Shown: positions 24,316-31,776 of the stretch, piece by piece | Layout: each line of letters begins with the position of its first letter | How positions within the stretch are numbered: position 1 is the first letter of the stretch | NCBI RefSeq assembly: GCF_001894865.1 | Contig: NZ_BCXA01000033.1 | Span: forward strand, 1 to 64,000 | DNA length: 64,000 bases | Direction of reading: 5' to 3' | From: Rhodococcus maanshanensis NBRC 100610 | GTDB taxonomy: Bacteria > Actinomycetota > Actinomycetes > Mycobacteriales > Mycobacteriaceae | Made by a program: the position numbers and the translations under genes | The notes under the pieces: model-generated | Database searches by the model: none | Told to the model about the DNA's origin: nothing | The model's input: the letters and a program-made list of their open reading frames with translations, nothing else

Positions 24316-25824
24316 ATGGACCCACCGGGTACCAGGTACGTCGAGCGCGACGGTCACGCGCTTGCCTACCAGGTCGTGGGCGAGAGCGGCGCCGACGTGG
24401 TCCTGTTCCTCGAGATCGGCCTGCACCCCGATCTCATGTGGACCGATCCGCACATCCACTATGTCTTCGAGCGTGCCGCGACCTTCTGCCGGATGGTGTA
24501 TTTCCAGCGCCGCGGTTTCGGACTGTCGGACCCTGTCGACCACGTCCCCACCCTCGAGCAGCAGGCCGACGACGTGCTCGCGGTGATGGACGCGATCGGC
24601 ATGCAACGCGCCACCCTCGTCGGCATCGGCAGCACCTGCGGCGCTCTCGCGTTGATCGCGGCCCGCACCCCGGACCGGGTGGTCGGGTTGGTGTTCCAGC
24701 AGCCGTTCGTCGAGGGTGCGCTCCGCGAGGGCGTGGACCTGCCCCGGGGTTGGACCGTCGAGGCGCGGGACCGCTTCGTCGACGGGTGGCGGGCCGTCTA
24801 CGACAACTGGGGTTCGGGCCTGGTCATCGCGATGTGGGACCCCAGCCAGGACTCGCCGTTCAATCGGCGGCTGATGGCGCTGCTCGAACGCTGCTCGGCG
24901 ACCCCCGCCACGGCCCGCGCACACCTCGAATGGTTGTTCCGGATCGACTATTTCGATGTGCTCGGGTCCATCCAGTGCGGGACGCGTGTGCTCCACTCCG
25001 CGCAGAGCGCGGTCCCGTTGGCGGCCTCGGGGCACATCACCGAGGCGATCCCGCACGGCACACTGCACGTACTTCCGCCGCTTCCGCCCGGCACCTCGAT
25101 GGGTCAGGCCTGGATCGAGGTCCTCGATCACATCGAGGAGGTCGCGACCGGGGTCCATCGGCCCGTCGACGCCGAGCGCTATCTCGCCTCGGTGCTGTTC
25201 ACCGACATCGCCGGATCCACCGAGACGCTGGCCCGGATCGGCGACGCCCCCTACCGCGACCTGCGCGCCACCCACGAACGGCAGGTCCGCAACGAGGTCG
25301 AACTGGCCGATGGCCGGCTCGTGAACGTCGCGGGCGACGGCACCCTCAGCGTGTTCGACGGCCCGGCGGCGGCGATCCGCTGTGCGCGAACCGTCTGCAG
25401 GCAGGCCGAGGACCTGGGGCTGGCTGTGCGCGCGGGCGTGCACACCGGCGAGGTCGAGGGCATCGGGACGGAGCTGACCGGGATCACCGTGCACATCGGC
25501 GCCCGGATCGGGGCCGCGGCCGGGCCGGGCGAGGTGCTGGTCTCGCGCGCGGTGCGGGACCAGGTGGTCGGCTCCGGCCTCTCGTTCATCGACCACGGAA
25601 CGCACGAACTCAAGGGCGTCCCCGGCCGATGGCAGCTGTACGCCCTCGCCACCACCGATGCGGCGACCGAGGGCGATTCCTCGACCGAATCGCGAAAAAC
25701 CCTGAGCCTCACCATCATCGATCGGGCGGTGCTCCGCATGGCCCGCCGCGCCCCGCACGTCCTGCGCGCCGCGGCCGGGATGGCCAATGCGCGGCAGCGC
25801 CGACTGTCCCGTCGATCCGACTGA
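24316..25824 (+). CDS. Alpha/beta hydrolase-class III cyclase fusion, copy 2
   Basis: A 502-residue paralogue of the preceding gene with the same two domains. The first 60 bases of coding sequence and about 30 bases before it are nearly identical at the DNA level to copy 1. The elbow reads GIGSTCG, so the position of the catalytic Ser is Gly and no GxSxG exists. The cyclase part has FTDIAGSTE, VNVAGDG (Asn for Lys) and VHIGARIG (His for Asn). It starts 9 nt after copy 1 and has its own TAGCCT box, so it could be transcribed with copy 1 or separately. Copies 2 and 3 are more alike than either is to copy 1. Confidence 0.9.
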   Translation: MDPPGTRYVERDGHALAYQVVGESGADVVLFLEIGLHPDLMWTDPHIHYVFERAATFCRMVYFQRRGFGLSDPVDHVPTLEQQADDVLAVMDAIGMQRATLVGIGSTCGALALIAARTPDRVVGLVFQQPFVEGALREGVDLPRGWTVEARDRFVDGWRAVYDNWGSGLVIAMWDPSQDSPFNRRLMALLERCSATPATARAHLEWLFRIDYFDVLGSIQCGTRVLHSAQSAVPLAASGHITEAIPHGTLHVLPPLPPGTSMGQAWIEVLDHIEEVATGVHRPVDAERYLASVLFTDIAGSTETLARIGDAPYRDLRATHERQVRNEVELADGRLVNVAGDGTLSVFDGPAAAIRCARTVCRQAEDLGLAVRAGVHTGEVEGIGTELTGITVHIGARIGAAAGPGEVLVSRAVRDQVVGSGLSFIDHGTHELKGVPGRWQLYALATTDAATEGDSSTESRKTLSLTIIDRAVLRMARRAPHVLRAAAGMANARQRRLSRRSD

Positions 25825-25842
25825 CCCGACTAGCCTGGAATC

Positions 25843-27345
25843 ATGGACCCACCGGGTACCAGGTACGTCGAGCGCGACGGGCACGCGCTGGCCTATCAGG
25901 TCGTGGGCGAGAGCGGCGCCGACGTGGTCCTGTTCCTCGAGATCGGTCTGCACCCGGACCTGATGTGGACCGATCCGCACATCCACTACCTCTTCGAGCG
26001 GACGGCGACCTTCTCGCGCACCGTCTACTTCCAGCGCCGCGGCCTCGGCCTGTCCGACCCCGTCGACCACATCCCCACCCTCGAACAGCAGGCCGACGAC
26101 GTGCTCGCGGTGATGGACGCGATCGGCATGCAACGCGCCACCATGGTGGGCATCGGCAGCACCTGTGGGCCCCTGGTGCTGCTGGCCGCCCGCGCGCCCG
26201 AGCGGGTGAACGGCCTGCTGCTGCAGCAACCGTTCATCGAGGGCATGCTCCGCGACGGCCCTGACATCCCGCACGGCTGGGACCCCGACTCCCTGGCCCG
26301 CTACGTCGAGGGCTGGCGGAAGGTCTACGACAACTGGGGTTCCGGCCAGCTCATGTCGATGTGGGACCCCAGCCAGGACTCGCCGTTCAATCGCAGGCTG
26401 CTGGCGCTGCTCGAACGCTGCTCCGCGCCGCCCGCGGCCGCCCGCGCGCACCTCGAGTGGCTGCTCCGGATCGACTGCTCCGACGCCCTCCCCCTCGTCC
26501 AGTGCACGACGCGGGTGCTCCACCCGGCGGCCAGCTCAATGCCCGAGGCGGTCTCCCGCTACGTCACCGACTCGATCCCGCACGCCACGCTGCACACGCT
26601 GGAGGCCGCGGCACCCGGTGCGTCGCTCGGCGAGGCCTGGATACCGATCATCGACCACATCGAGGAGGTCGCGACCGGGGTCCATCGGCCCGTCGACGCC
26701 GAGCGCTATCTCGCCTCGGTGCTGTTCACCGACATCGCCGGGTCCACCGAGACGCTGGCCCGGATCGGCGACGGCCCCTATCGCGACCTGCGCGCCACCC
26801 ATGAACGGCAGGTCCGCAACGAGGTCGAGCTGGCCGGTGGCCGGCTGGTGAACGTCGCGGGCGACGGCACGCTCAGCGTGTTCGACGGCCCGGCGGCCGC
26901 GGTCCGGTGCGCCCGGATCGTGTGCCGGCAGGCCGAGGACCTGGGGCTGGCTGTGCGCGCGGGCGTGCACACCGGCGAGGTCGAGGGCATCGGAGCCGAA
27001 CTGACCGGAATGACCGTGCACATCGGCGCCCGGATCGGGGCCGCGGCCGGGCCGGGCGAGGTGCTGGTCTCGCGGACCGTCCGGGACCTGGTGGTCGGGT
27101 CCGGCCTCTCCTTCGTCGACCACGGAACGCACGAACTCAAGGGCGTCCCCGGCCGATGGCAGCTGTACGCCCTGGCGGCCACCGACGCCCCGGCCGAGGG
27201 CGAGCCGTCATCCGCATCGCGAAAGCCTCTGAGCCTGAACATGATCGATCGGGCGGTGCTGCAAACCGCCCGCCGAGCACCGCACGTCCTGCGCGCCGCG
27301 GTCGGGATGGCCAACGCGCGGCAGCGGCGCCGCTCCCGGCAGTGA
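25843..27345 (+). CDS. Alpha/beta hydrolase-class III cyclase fusion, copy 3
   Basis: A 500-residue paralogue of copies 1 and 2. It starts with the same MDPPGTRYVERDGHALAYQV and the same CTAGCCTGGAATC leader. The hydrolase elbow is GIGSTCG (no GxSxG). The cyclase domain has FTDIAGSTETLARIGDGPYR, VNVAGDGTLSVFDGP and GMTVHIGARIGAAAGPGE, with the same Lys-to-Asn and Asn-to-His changes. The basic C-terminal tail (RRAPHVLRAAVGMANARQRR) is conserved in all copies and may be a membrane- or nucleic-acid-binding helix. Enzyme activity is uncertain. Confidence 0.9.
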   Translation: MDPPGTRYVERDGHALAYQVVGESGADVVLFLEIGLHPDLMWTDPHIHYLFERTATFSRTVYFQRRGLGLSDPVDHIPTLEQQADDVLAVMDAIGMQRATMVGIGSTCGPLVLLAARAPERVNGLLLQQPFIEGMLRDGPDIPHGWDPDSLARYVEGWRKVYDNWGSGQLMSMWDPSQDSPFNRRLLALLERCSAPPAAARAHLEWLLRIDCSDALPLVQCTTRVLHPAASSMPEAVSRYVTDSIPHATLHTLEAAAPGASLGEAWIPIIDHIEEVATGVHRPVDAERYLASVLFTDIAGSTETLARIGDGPYRDLRATHERQVRNEVELAGGRLVNVAGDGTLSVFDGPAAAVRCARIVCRQAEDLGLAVRAGVHTGEVEGIGAELTGMTVHIGARIGAAAGPGEVLVSRTVRDLVVGSGLSFVDHGTHELKGVPGRWQLYALAATDAPAEGEPSSASRKPLSLNMIDRAVLQTARRAPHVLRAAVGMANARQRRRSRQ

Positions 27346-27356
27346 GCGGACGCGGA

Positions 27357-27638
27357 TCACGGACCGAGCGAAATACGTTCGCTCAGTTCCCGATTCGCCT
27401 GCCTCAGCCTGCGGACCTCACCCTCGAGGTCCCGGACTCGCTGCGGGAGGTCCTCCTCCGACACGACTCGCGGCCGGCCCAGCTCGTCGTTGACCCAGCG
27501 CACCACGGTGTTCGCGTGCGCGCCCACGTCCGCAGCGATGGCGGCGCAGCACTCCAGCCGCGACCGGTACTGGTCGCGGGTCTGCCGGTAGGTGTGGATC
27601 GCCCAGGTGCGGGTCGAATCCGTGTAGCCGCGGCTCAT
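27357..27638 (-). CDS. IS3 OrfA-like small HTH/leucine-zipper protein
   Basis: A 93-residue protein with an N-terminal helix-turn-helix region (AAIAADVGAHANTVVRWVNDELG) followed by a predicted coiled coil (LPQRVRDLEGEVRRLRQANREL). This order is that of OrfA of IS3-type transposases, where the end usually reads into an OrfB frame. No OrfB, terminal inverted repeats or target duplication are visible, and the frame simply ends. It may be a domesticated or truncated OrfA, or an unrelated small regulator. It lies 6 nt after the stop of the gene upstream (27645-28394), which suggests co-transcription. Confidence 0.55.
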   Translation of the reverse strand: MSRGYTDSTRTWAIHTYRQTRDQYRSRLECCAAIAADVGAHANTVVRWVNDELGRPRVVSEEDLPQRVRDLEGEVRRLRQANRELSERISLGP

Positions 27639-27644
27639 GCCGGG

Positions 27645-28394
27645 TCACTTCCCCTCTCGAAGCGTGATGGACGTGATGGCGGCCCCTGTCGGCGACGCCG
27701 GGTCCGCCGCGGTGGTGAAGGTGTGGCGGTAGTGATTGGCGCTGTTGTCGGGCCGTCGGTCGAACACGTCGACCGCGTACCTTCCCTCACCGATCCGCTT
27801 CACGAGTAGGCAATGCGTTGTACCGGTGGGGATCTGAGAGATTCCCTGCCCGATCTGCTCCGCGGAGGCGACGAGGGCATTGGGCGCGACGTAGGTGCGG
27901 GCCCTGACCCCGTCGCGGGCCACGTAGTAGGCGTCCTCGAATCCCGCGATCGTCGCGGCGCCGTGGTCCGACGAGTCGGGTGAGACCAGCTCCCCGTCGG
28001 CGAATCCGGCGCACCATGTCGCCTCGACGGGCTCGTCGGACGCGTCGGACGCCGCGGGAGAGGTGGCAGGCGAGACCATGCCGTCGGACGCCCCCCGGTC
28101 GGCCAGCAGCAACGCGGTCGCCGCGCCGCCCGCGACGACCACCGCGACGACGGCGCCCAGTGCCACGTCGACCCGGTGCCGCCGCAGCCACCCCGGCTGG
28201 GACTGCGGCGGCACCCAGCCGGTGTCGATGACCGGCGGCGCACCGTCCTGCGGTTTGTCGAACCAGGCACCCGGTGCGCCCGGGTCGGAGGTGCCCGGCT
28301 TCGGGCCGGCTATCGGGACCCATGGGGGCGGGCGACGCTGATCTGACGACGATTCGCCGAATCGACCGCCGGGCGGCGGTTGTCGCGTGCCCAC
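27645..28394 (-). CDS. Membrane-anchored extracytoplasmic protein, unknown
   Basis: A 249-residue protein. Residues 1-75 are cytoplasmic and Pro/Gly-rich with several Trp residues (PPPWVPIAGPKPG, DTGWVPPQSQPGW). A single helix follows at about 80-100 (VALGAVVAVVVAGGAATALLL), then a Ser/Asp-rich linker and an extracellular domain with two Cys (ATWCAGF and THCLLVKRIGEGRYAVDVFDRR). This layout is common in Nocardia proteins of unknown function. The start may be GTG 28394. No enzyme motif was found. Confidence 0.75.
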   Translation of the reverse strand: MGTRQPPPGGRFGESSSDQRRPPPWVPIAGPKPGTSDPGAPGAWFDKPQDGAPPVIDTGWVPPQSQPGWLRRHRVDVALGAVVAVVVAGGAATALLLADRGASDGMVSPATSPAASDASDEPVEATWCAGFADGELVSPDSSDHGAATIAGFEDAYYVARDGVRARTYVAPNALVASAEQIGQGISQIPTGTTHCLLVKRIGEGRYAVDVFDRRPDNSANHYRHTFTTAADPASPTGAAITSITLREGK

Positions 28395-28430
28395 GATGTC
28401 GAACCTCCTGTTGCCGGTGCGCTGGCGGCC

Positions 28431-29585
28431 CTAGACGGCCAGGCCGTCCCGGCCCGCGGCCAACGCCTCGCCGACCATGCCCGCGGCGGGACCGAACGCG
28501 TGATTCAGCTCCACCGCGGCGGCGTCGAGTCCGGCGATGACCTGCTCGCCACCCGGCTGGGCGAGGGTCGCCTCGCGGGCAACGACCGCCTGGCCGGTGA
28601 CCTGCTCCGCGAGCTGCGGGGCCGCAACGACCGCATCGACCACGGCGGTGGCCGCGGCCGGCTGCTCGATGGCGAGCCGGGCGTACTCCTCGCCTGCCTG
28701 CAGCTTCAGCGCCGCGGCGTCGGGCTCGGTGACGTTCGGCAGGACGAGCTCGGTCGGGGTGCCGAGGCTGTCGCCCGCGCCGAAGGCGGTACCCGCGGCG
28801 CCGCCCGCCACGCCACCCACGACCGCGCCAACCGCAGCCGCGGGGATTCCGGCCGCGGCGGCGCCGATCGCGGCGCCTGCTGCGGTGCCGACGGGACCGG
28901 CCGCGACCCAGCCGAATCCTGGAATGAACGCGTTGCCGACGGCCAGGCCCGCGTTACCGCCGATGGTGCCTCCGATGAGGGCCCCGCCGACCGCGAACGG
29001 GACACCGGCGGTGACCGCGCCTGTGACCGCGCCTGCCGCCGCGCCGCCGACCGTCGCCGCGGCGATGCGGTCCGAGCGGCTGGCATCCACGCCGATGGAC
29101 TTCCAGAACGTGTTGACCTGCGCCTCGATCACGGCGGAGGTGTTGTTCGTCCGGTTGAGGTACTCGTCGGAGAGCCAGTTCGGCTGGTCGGAGACGTAGT
29201 CACCGATCCGCAGCCGCTCCTTCGGCGCCTCGATGGGGGCCACCACCTCGACCGCGACGGGCAGGTGCAGTTCCTGGAACTCCACCGGCGCGACGGGCTC
29301 GGTGTAGTCGTAGGTGGGCACCGGACGGGTGGGCACCTCGGCGTACTCAACCGGAGGCGCGATCCAGTAGGTCTTCGGCTCCGGGGCGGGCTCGACCTCG
29401 GGCGCAGGCTCGGGAGCTGGGGCGGACTCCGCCACGACGCCGGGCTGCTCGGCCTCCGGCACCATCACACCGGGCTGGGCGAAAGCCGGTCCCGCGCAGG
29501 TGATCGCGATCGCCAGCGGGATCACACCCACCACCGTCGCACGCTCGGTGCGCGCGCGATGACGGGCGCCATTGTGGTGGTTCAT
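28431..29585 (-). CDS. Secreted Gly/Ala-zipper protein ('insoluble domain' type)
   Basis: A 384-residue protein. ATG 29585 follows GGAG. The signal peptide covers residues about 1-36 (GVIPLAIAITCAGPAFAQPG). A Pro/Glu-rich stretch (APAPEPAPEVEPAPEPK) comes next, then a conserved segment (RIGDYVSDQPNWLSDEYLNRTNN). Residues 180-285 are a long run of glycine-zipper helices (GGAAAGAVTGAVTAGVPFAV, AAGAAIGAAAAGIPAAAVGA), such as are found in proteins that insert in or cross membranes. The C-terminal part is Ala-rich helical. Family members in Rhodococcus/Nocardia are often labelled insoluble domain protein. Function unknown. Confidence 0.78.
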   Translation of the reverse strand: MNHHNGARHRARTERATVVGVIPLAIAITCAGPAFAQPGVMVPEAEQPGVVAESAPAPEPAPEVEPAPEPKTYWIAPPVEYAEVPTRPVPTYDYTEPVAPVEFQELHLPVAVEVVAPIEAPKERLRIGDYVSDQPNWLSDEYLNRTNNTSAVIEAQVNTFWKSIGVDASRSDRIAAATVGGAAAGAVTGAVTAGVPFAVGGALIGGTIGGNAGLAVGNAFIPGFGWVAAGPVGTAAGAAIGAAAAGIPAAAVGAVVGGVAGGAAGTAFGAGDSLGTPTELVLPNVTEPDAAALKLQAGEEYARLAIEQPAAATAVVDAVVAAPQLAEQVTGQAVVAREATLAQPGGEQVIAGLDAAAVELNHAFGPAAGMVGEALAAGRDGLAV

Positions 29586-30092
29586 TGGTTCTCCTTCGAA
29601 GTTTCGTGGTGGTGGCACCACCACGTGAGGTCGCGATGGTGCCGACGCGATCCGAGGCCGCAATGGGCCGCGCGGTGCCGCCGATCGGCGTGACCGCGAA
29701 TGGATGACGTGGTTGCTGGGTCAGCGAAGAGGAGAAGAACCGTGTCGGCCGAGAGCACGACGGGTCAGCGCCGCAAGGCGCGGGACGCGATAGATGACCT
29801 GGTCCGGCGCAAAGCGCGGGACGATTCCCCCGAAATACATATTCCCCCCGGAATACATTGCCTGCCCCGAGTCGGAGCCGGTCTCGCTGCGGTGTTGCCT
29901 CCGGGGCCGCACAACAGGCCTCCGGTACTCCCGGAAGGGAGCAAACCAGAAATTTAGGACACGTACCGGTCGGTCTGCAACTCGGGTCCCCCGCTCTCGC
30001 CTCGAGCGGGCGGTTTCGATGGCGCACCGCCGCCGGGTCGATCCGTCACCCGGCGGGCGTTCGGCCCGACTCGGGTGCCCTACCCTATGACC
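29586..30092. other. 507-bp intergenic stretch with palindromes and a possible small ORF
   Basis: The stretch separates divergent genes. At 29606-29624 a perfect palindrome (GTGGTGGTG, G, CACCACCAC) lies in the probable leader of the minus-strand gene. Around 29835-29861 there is an AT-richer patch with AATACAT twice and the inverted repeat TATTCC/GGAATA, possibly an operator or promoter. A small ORF with a good ribosome binding site occupies 29742-29957. Nothing else was recognised. Confidence 0.5.
29742..29957 (+). CDS. Possible small ORF, 71 residues
   Basis: GTG 29742 is preceded by GAGGAG at 7-8 nt, which is a strong site. The product starts with a basic helical segment in which RRKARD occurs twice, 11 residues apart (GQRRKARDAIDDLVRRKARD). 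It then turns into Pro-rich sequence without clear coding bias. It may be a real small protein or the remnant of a longer gene. Confidence 0.3.
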   Translation: MSAESTTGQRRKARDAIDDLVRRKARDDSPEIHIPPGIHCLPRVGAGLAAVLPPGPHNRPPVLPEGSKPEI

Positions 30093-30491
30093 ATGCCCGA
30101 CCAGCGCAAACCCTCCCTCACGCAGTACCTCGGCTACCTGTTCGGCCGTACCCTGCCCGACTCCATGCAGGACTGGGTACGCAACGACCTGGTGGGCCCC
30201 GGTGCCTCGGTGCGCTACGTGCTGCGTTTCACACTGCCGCTGATCCCGCTGTTCCTGGCGTTCTACCTGCTCATCCCCGGCGAGCGGTGGATCCCACTGG
30301 CGATGATGGCGCTGCTGCTGTTCCCCGTGCTGTATTTCGCGATCGCGCTGATGAACATCTACCGCAGGCACCGGCTGCTCGCCCACGGCCTGGACCCGGA
30401 ACTGCTCAACGAGAAGGCGCAGCGTCGGGCGGACAGCACCCGCGACGACTATGAGCAGCGCCACGGCCGCGGCGGGCCCGCGGCGAACTAG
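30093..30491 (+). CDS. DUF5313 family membrane protein
   Basis: A 132-residue protein of the DUF5313 family, found in mycolata. The N-terminus ([39 protein letters not shown]) is the family signature, followed by two membrane helices ([14 protein letters not shown] and [21 protein letters not shown]) and a charged tail. ATG 30093 is preferred because a TACCCT box at 30081-30086 would begin a leaderless transcript there; GTG 30075 and ATG 30087 are alternatives. Function unknown. The rraA gene follows 34 nt later. Confidence 0.85.
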   Translation: MPDQRKPSLTQYLGYLFGRTLPDSMQDWVRNDLVGPGASVRYVLRFTLPLIPLFLAFYLLIPGERWIPLAMMALLLFPVLYFAIALMNIYRRHRLLAHGLDPELLNEKAQRRADSTRDDYEQRHGRGGPAAN

Positions 30492-30525
30492 GGTGGATGC
30501 GTTCAACAGACGAAGGGAAGAACAG

Positions 30526-31005
30526 ATGACTGAGCAGGTAGCGACCGCAGATCTGGCCGACGAGATCGGCCCCGACATCCGCAGCTGTGACACTCAGTTC
30601 ATCCAGTTCGGCGGCCGCGCAGTCTTTTCCGGCCGCATCACCACCATCAAGTGCTTCCAGGACAACCTGCTGGTGAAGCAGACCCTCGGCGAGCCCGGCA
30701 ACGGTGGCGTGCTGGTGGTGGACGGCGACGCGAGCGTGCACACCGCGCTGGTCGGCGACATCATCGGCGGCAAGGGCGTCGCCAACGGCTGGGCGGGCGT
30801 GATCGTCAACGGCGCGGTCCGCGACTCGGCGATCCTGCGCACCCTCGAGATCGGCATCAAGGCCCTCGGCACCAACCCGCGCAAGAGCACCCAGACCGGC
30901 TCGGGCGAGAAGAACGTGCCGGTCTCCTTCGGCGGCGTCACCTTCAACCCCGGCGAGATGGTCTACAGCGACGACGACGGCGTCGTCGTCCGCGCGGAGG
31001 CGTAA
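30526..31005 (+). CDS. rraA: RraA family protein (regulator of RNase E activity A)
   Basis: A 159-residue RraA-fold protein, close to Rv3853 of M. tuberculosis. Conserved segments are [53 protein letters not shown] and [11 protein letters not shown], and the end YSDDDGVVV. In E. coli RraA binds RNase E; related proteins are class II HMG/CHA aldolases, and the residues G-x20-R-D that define that aldolase site are partly seen here (GAVRD). It was once labelled menG, wrongly. GAAGGGAAG precedes the ATG. A palindromic repeat lies just after the stop. Confidence 0.93.
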   Translation: MTEQVATADLADEIGPDIRSCDTQFIQFGGRAVFSGRITTIKCFQDNLLVKQTLGEPGNGGVLVVDGDASVHTALVGDIIGGKGVANGWAGVIVNGAVRDSAILRTLEIGIKALGTNPRKSTQTGSGEKNVPVSFGGVTFNPGEMVYSDDDGVVVRAEA

Positions 31006-31011
31006 CCCCGG

Positions 31012-31078
31012 CCCGCCGAGTATGCAGTCGCCGCCGCATCCGCCGAGTGCGGTACGCGGTAGGTGCACACTCGGCGGG
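31012..31078. repeat. Palindromic repeat element, copy 1
   Basis: CCCGCCGAGT (31012-31021) pairs perfectly with ACTCGGCGGG (31069-31078), and the arms extend inward with a few mismatches. An inner CCGCA/TGCGG hairpin gives a branched structure. It contains AGGTGCACACTCG, shared with copy 2. It may also terminate rraA. Confidence 0.6.
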
Positions 31079-31096
31079 TGCGCGGAGGCTGTCGGT

Positions 31097-31618
31097 TCAA
31101 CCGACCACGGTGACCAGGTCGCCGATCTGCACGTTCTCGTAGAACCACTGCGCATTCTCGGGGCTCAGGTTGATGCAGCCGTGGCTGACGTTCTCGACCC
31201 CCTGCGATTCGACCGACCACGGCGCGGCGTGCACGAAGATGCCGCCCCAGGTGATGCGGACCGCGTACTCGACATACAGCCGATATCCCTCGGGCGAGTC
31301 GATGGGCACGCCGTAGGTCGACGAGTCCATCACCATGTCGCGGAACTTCTCCAGCACCCGGAAGGTCCCCAGCGGGGTCTCGTGGCCGGGCTTACCCATC
31401 GAGGCCGGCATGGTCCGCACCGGTTGCCCGTCGATGCTGACCGTGAACTGGTGCGTCGAGACGTTCGCGACCGCGGACACCGCGCCGCCCTGCGTCCGCC
31501 CGATCTGGACGGCCGATGCGGTGACGCCGCCGAATCCCATGTGCAGCACCATCATCACGATCATGGTGACGGTCACCCGAACGTACCGGGACGTCCTGCG
31601 CTGTGGTGTTGTCCTCAT
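31097..31618 (-). CDS. L,D-transpeptidase (YkuD domain)
   Basis: A 173-residue exported protein. ATG 31618 is chosen behind AAGGG; the frame is open further up but runs into a repeat and the neighbouring gene. Residues 12-40 are a signal peptide or anchor (VTVTMIVMMVLHMGFGGVTASA). The rest is a YkuD domain with the catalytic motif HGCINLSPENAQWF (nucleophile Cys) and the upstream His in FVHAAPWS. Such enzymes make 3-3 crosslinks in peptidoglycan or attach proteins to it. No Ig-like or LysM domain is present, so it is a minimal form. It is not obviously linked to its neighbours. Confidence 0.92.
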   Translation of the reverse strand: MRTTPQRRTSRYVRVTVTMIVMMVLHMGFGGVTASAVQIGRTQGGAVSAVANVSTHQFTVSIDGQPVRTMPASMGKPGHETPLGTFRVLEKFRDMVMDSSTYGVPIDSPEGYRLYVEYAVRITWGGIFVHAAPWSVESQGVENVSHGCINLSPENAQWFYENVQIGDLVTVVG

Positions 31619-31716
31619 CGCCGTGCCGCCCTTCGAGAAGACGTGGCTGGCCCATCCAGTGTGGCACCGCGAGACGCCATAGAACAGTGCCCGGCAGCTG
31701 ACGCCCTCACCGCAGC

Positions 31717-31773
31717 CGAGTGTGCACCTGGCGACGCGACCACCCGCGATATCCGCCGACAGGTGCACACTCG
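31717..31773. repeat. Palindromic repeat element, copy 2
   Basis: CGAGTGTGCACCTG (31717-31730) is perfectly complementary to CAGGTGCACACTCG (31760-31773) over 14 bp, with a 29-nt loop. It lies at the 3' end of the PhoX gene (stop at 31777), upstream of the L,D-transpeptidase. Confidence 0.6.
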
Positions 31774-31776
31774 CCG

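Noticed and set aside
23127-26523. Open frames of more than 1000 codons on both strands across the cyclase genes
   Set aside because: They run through the gaps between three paralogous genes and repeat with them; they are frame shadows of the cyclase genes.
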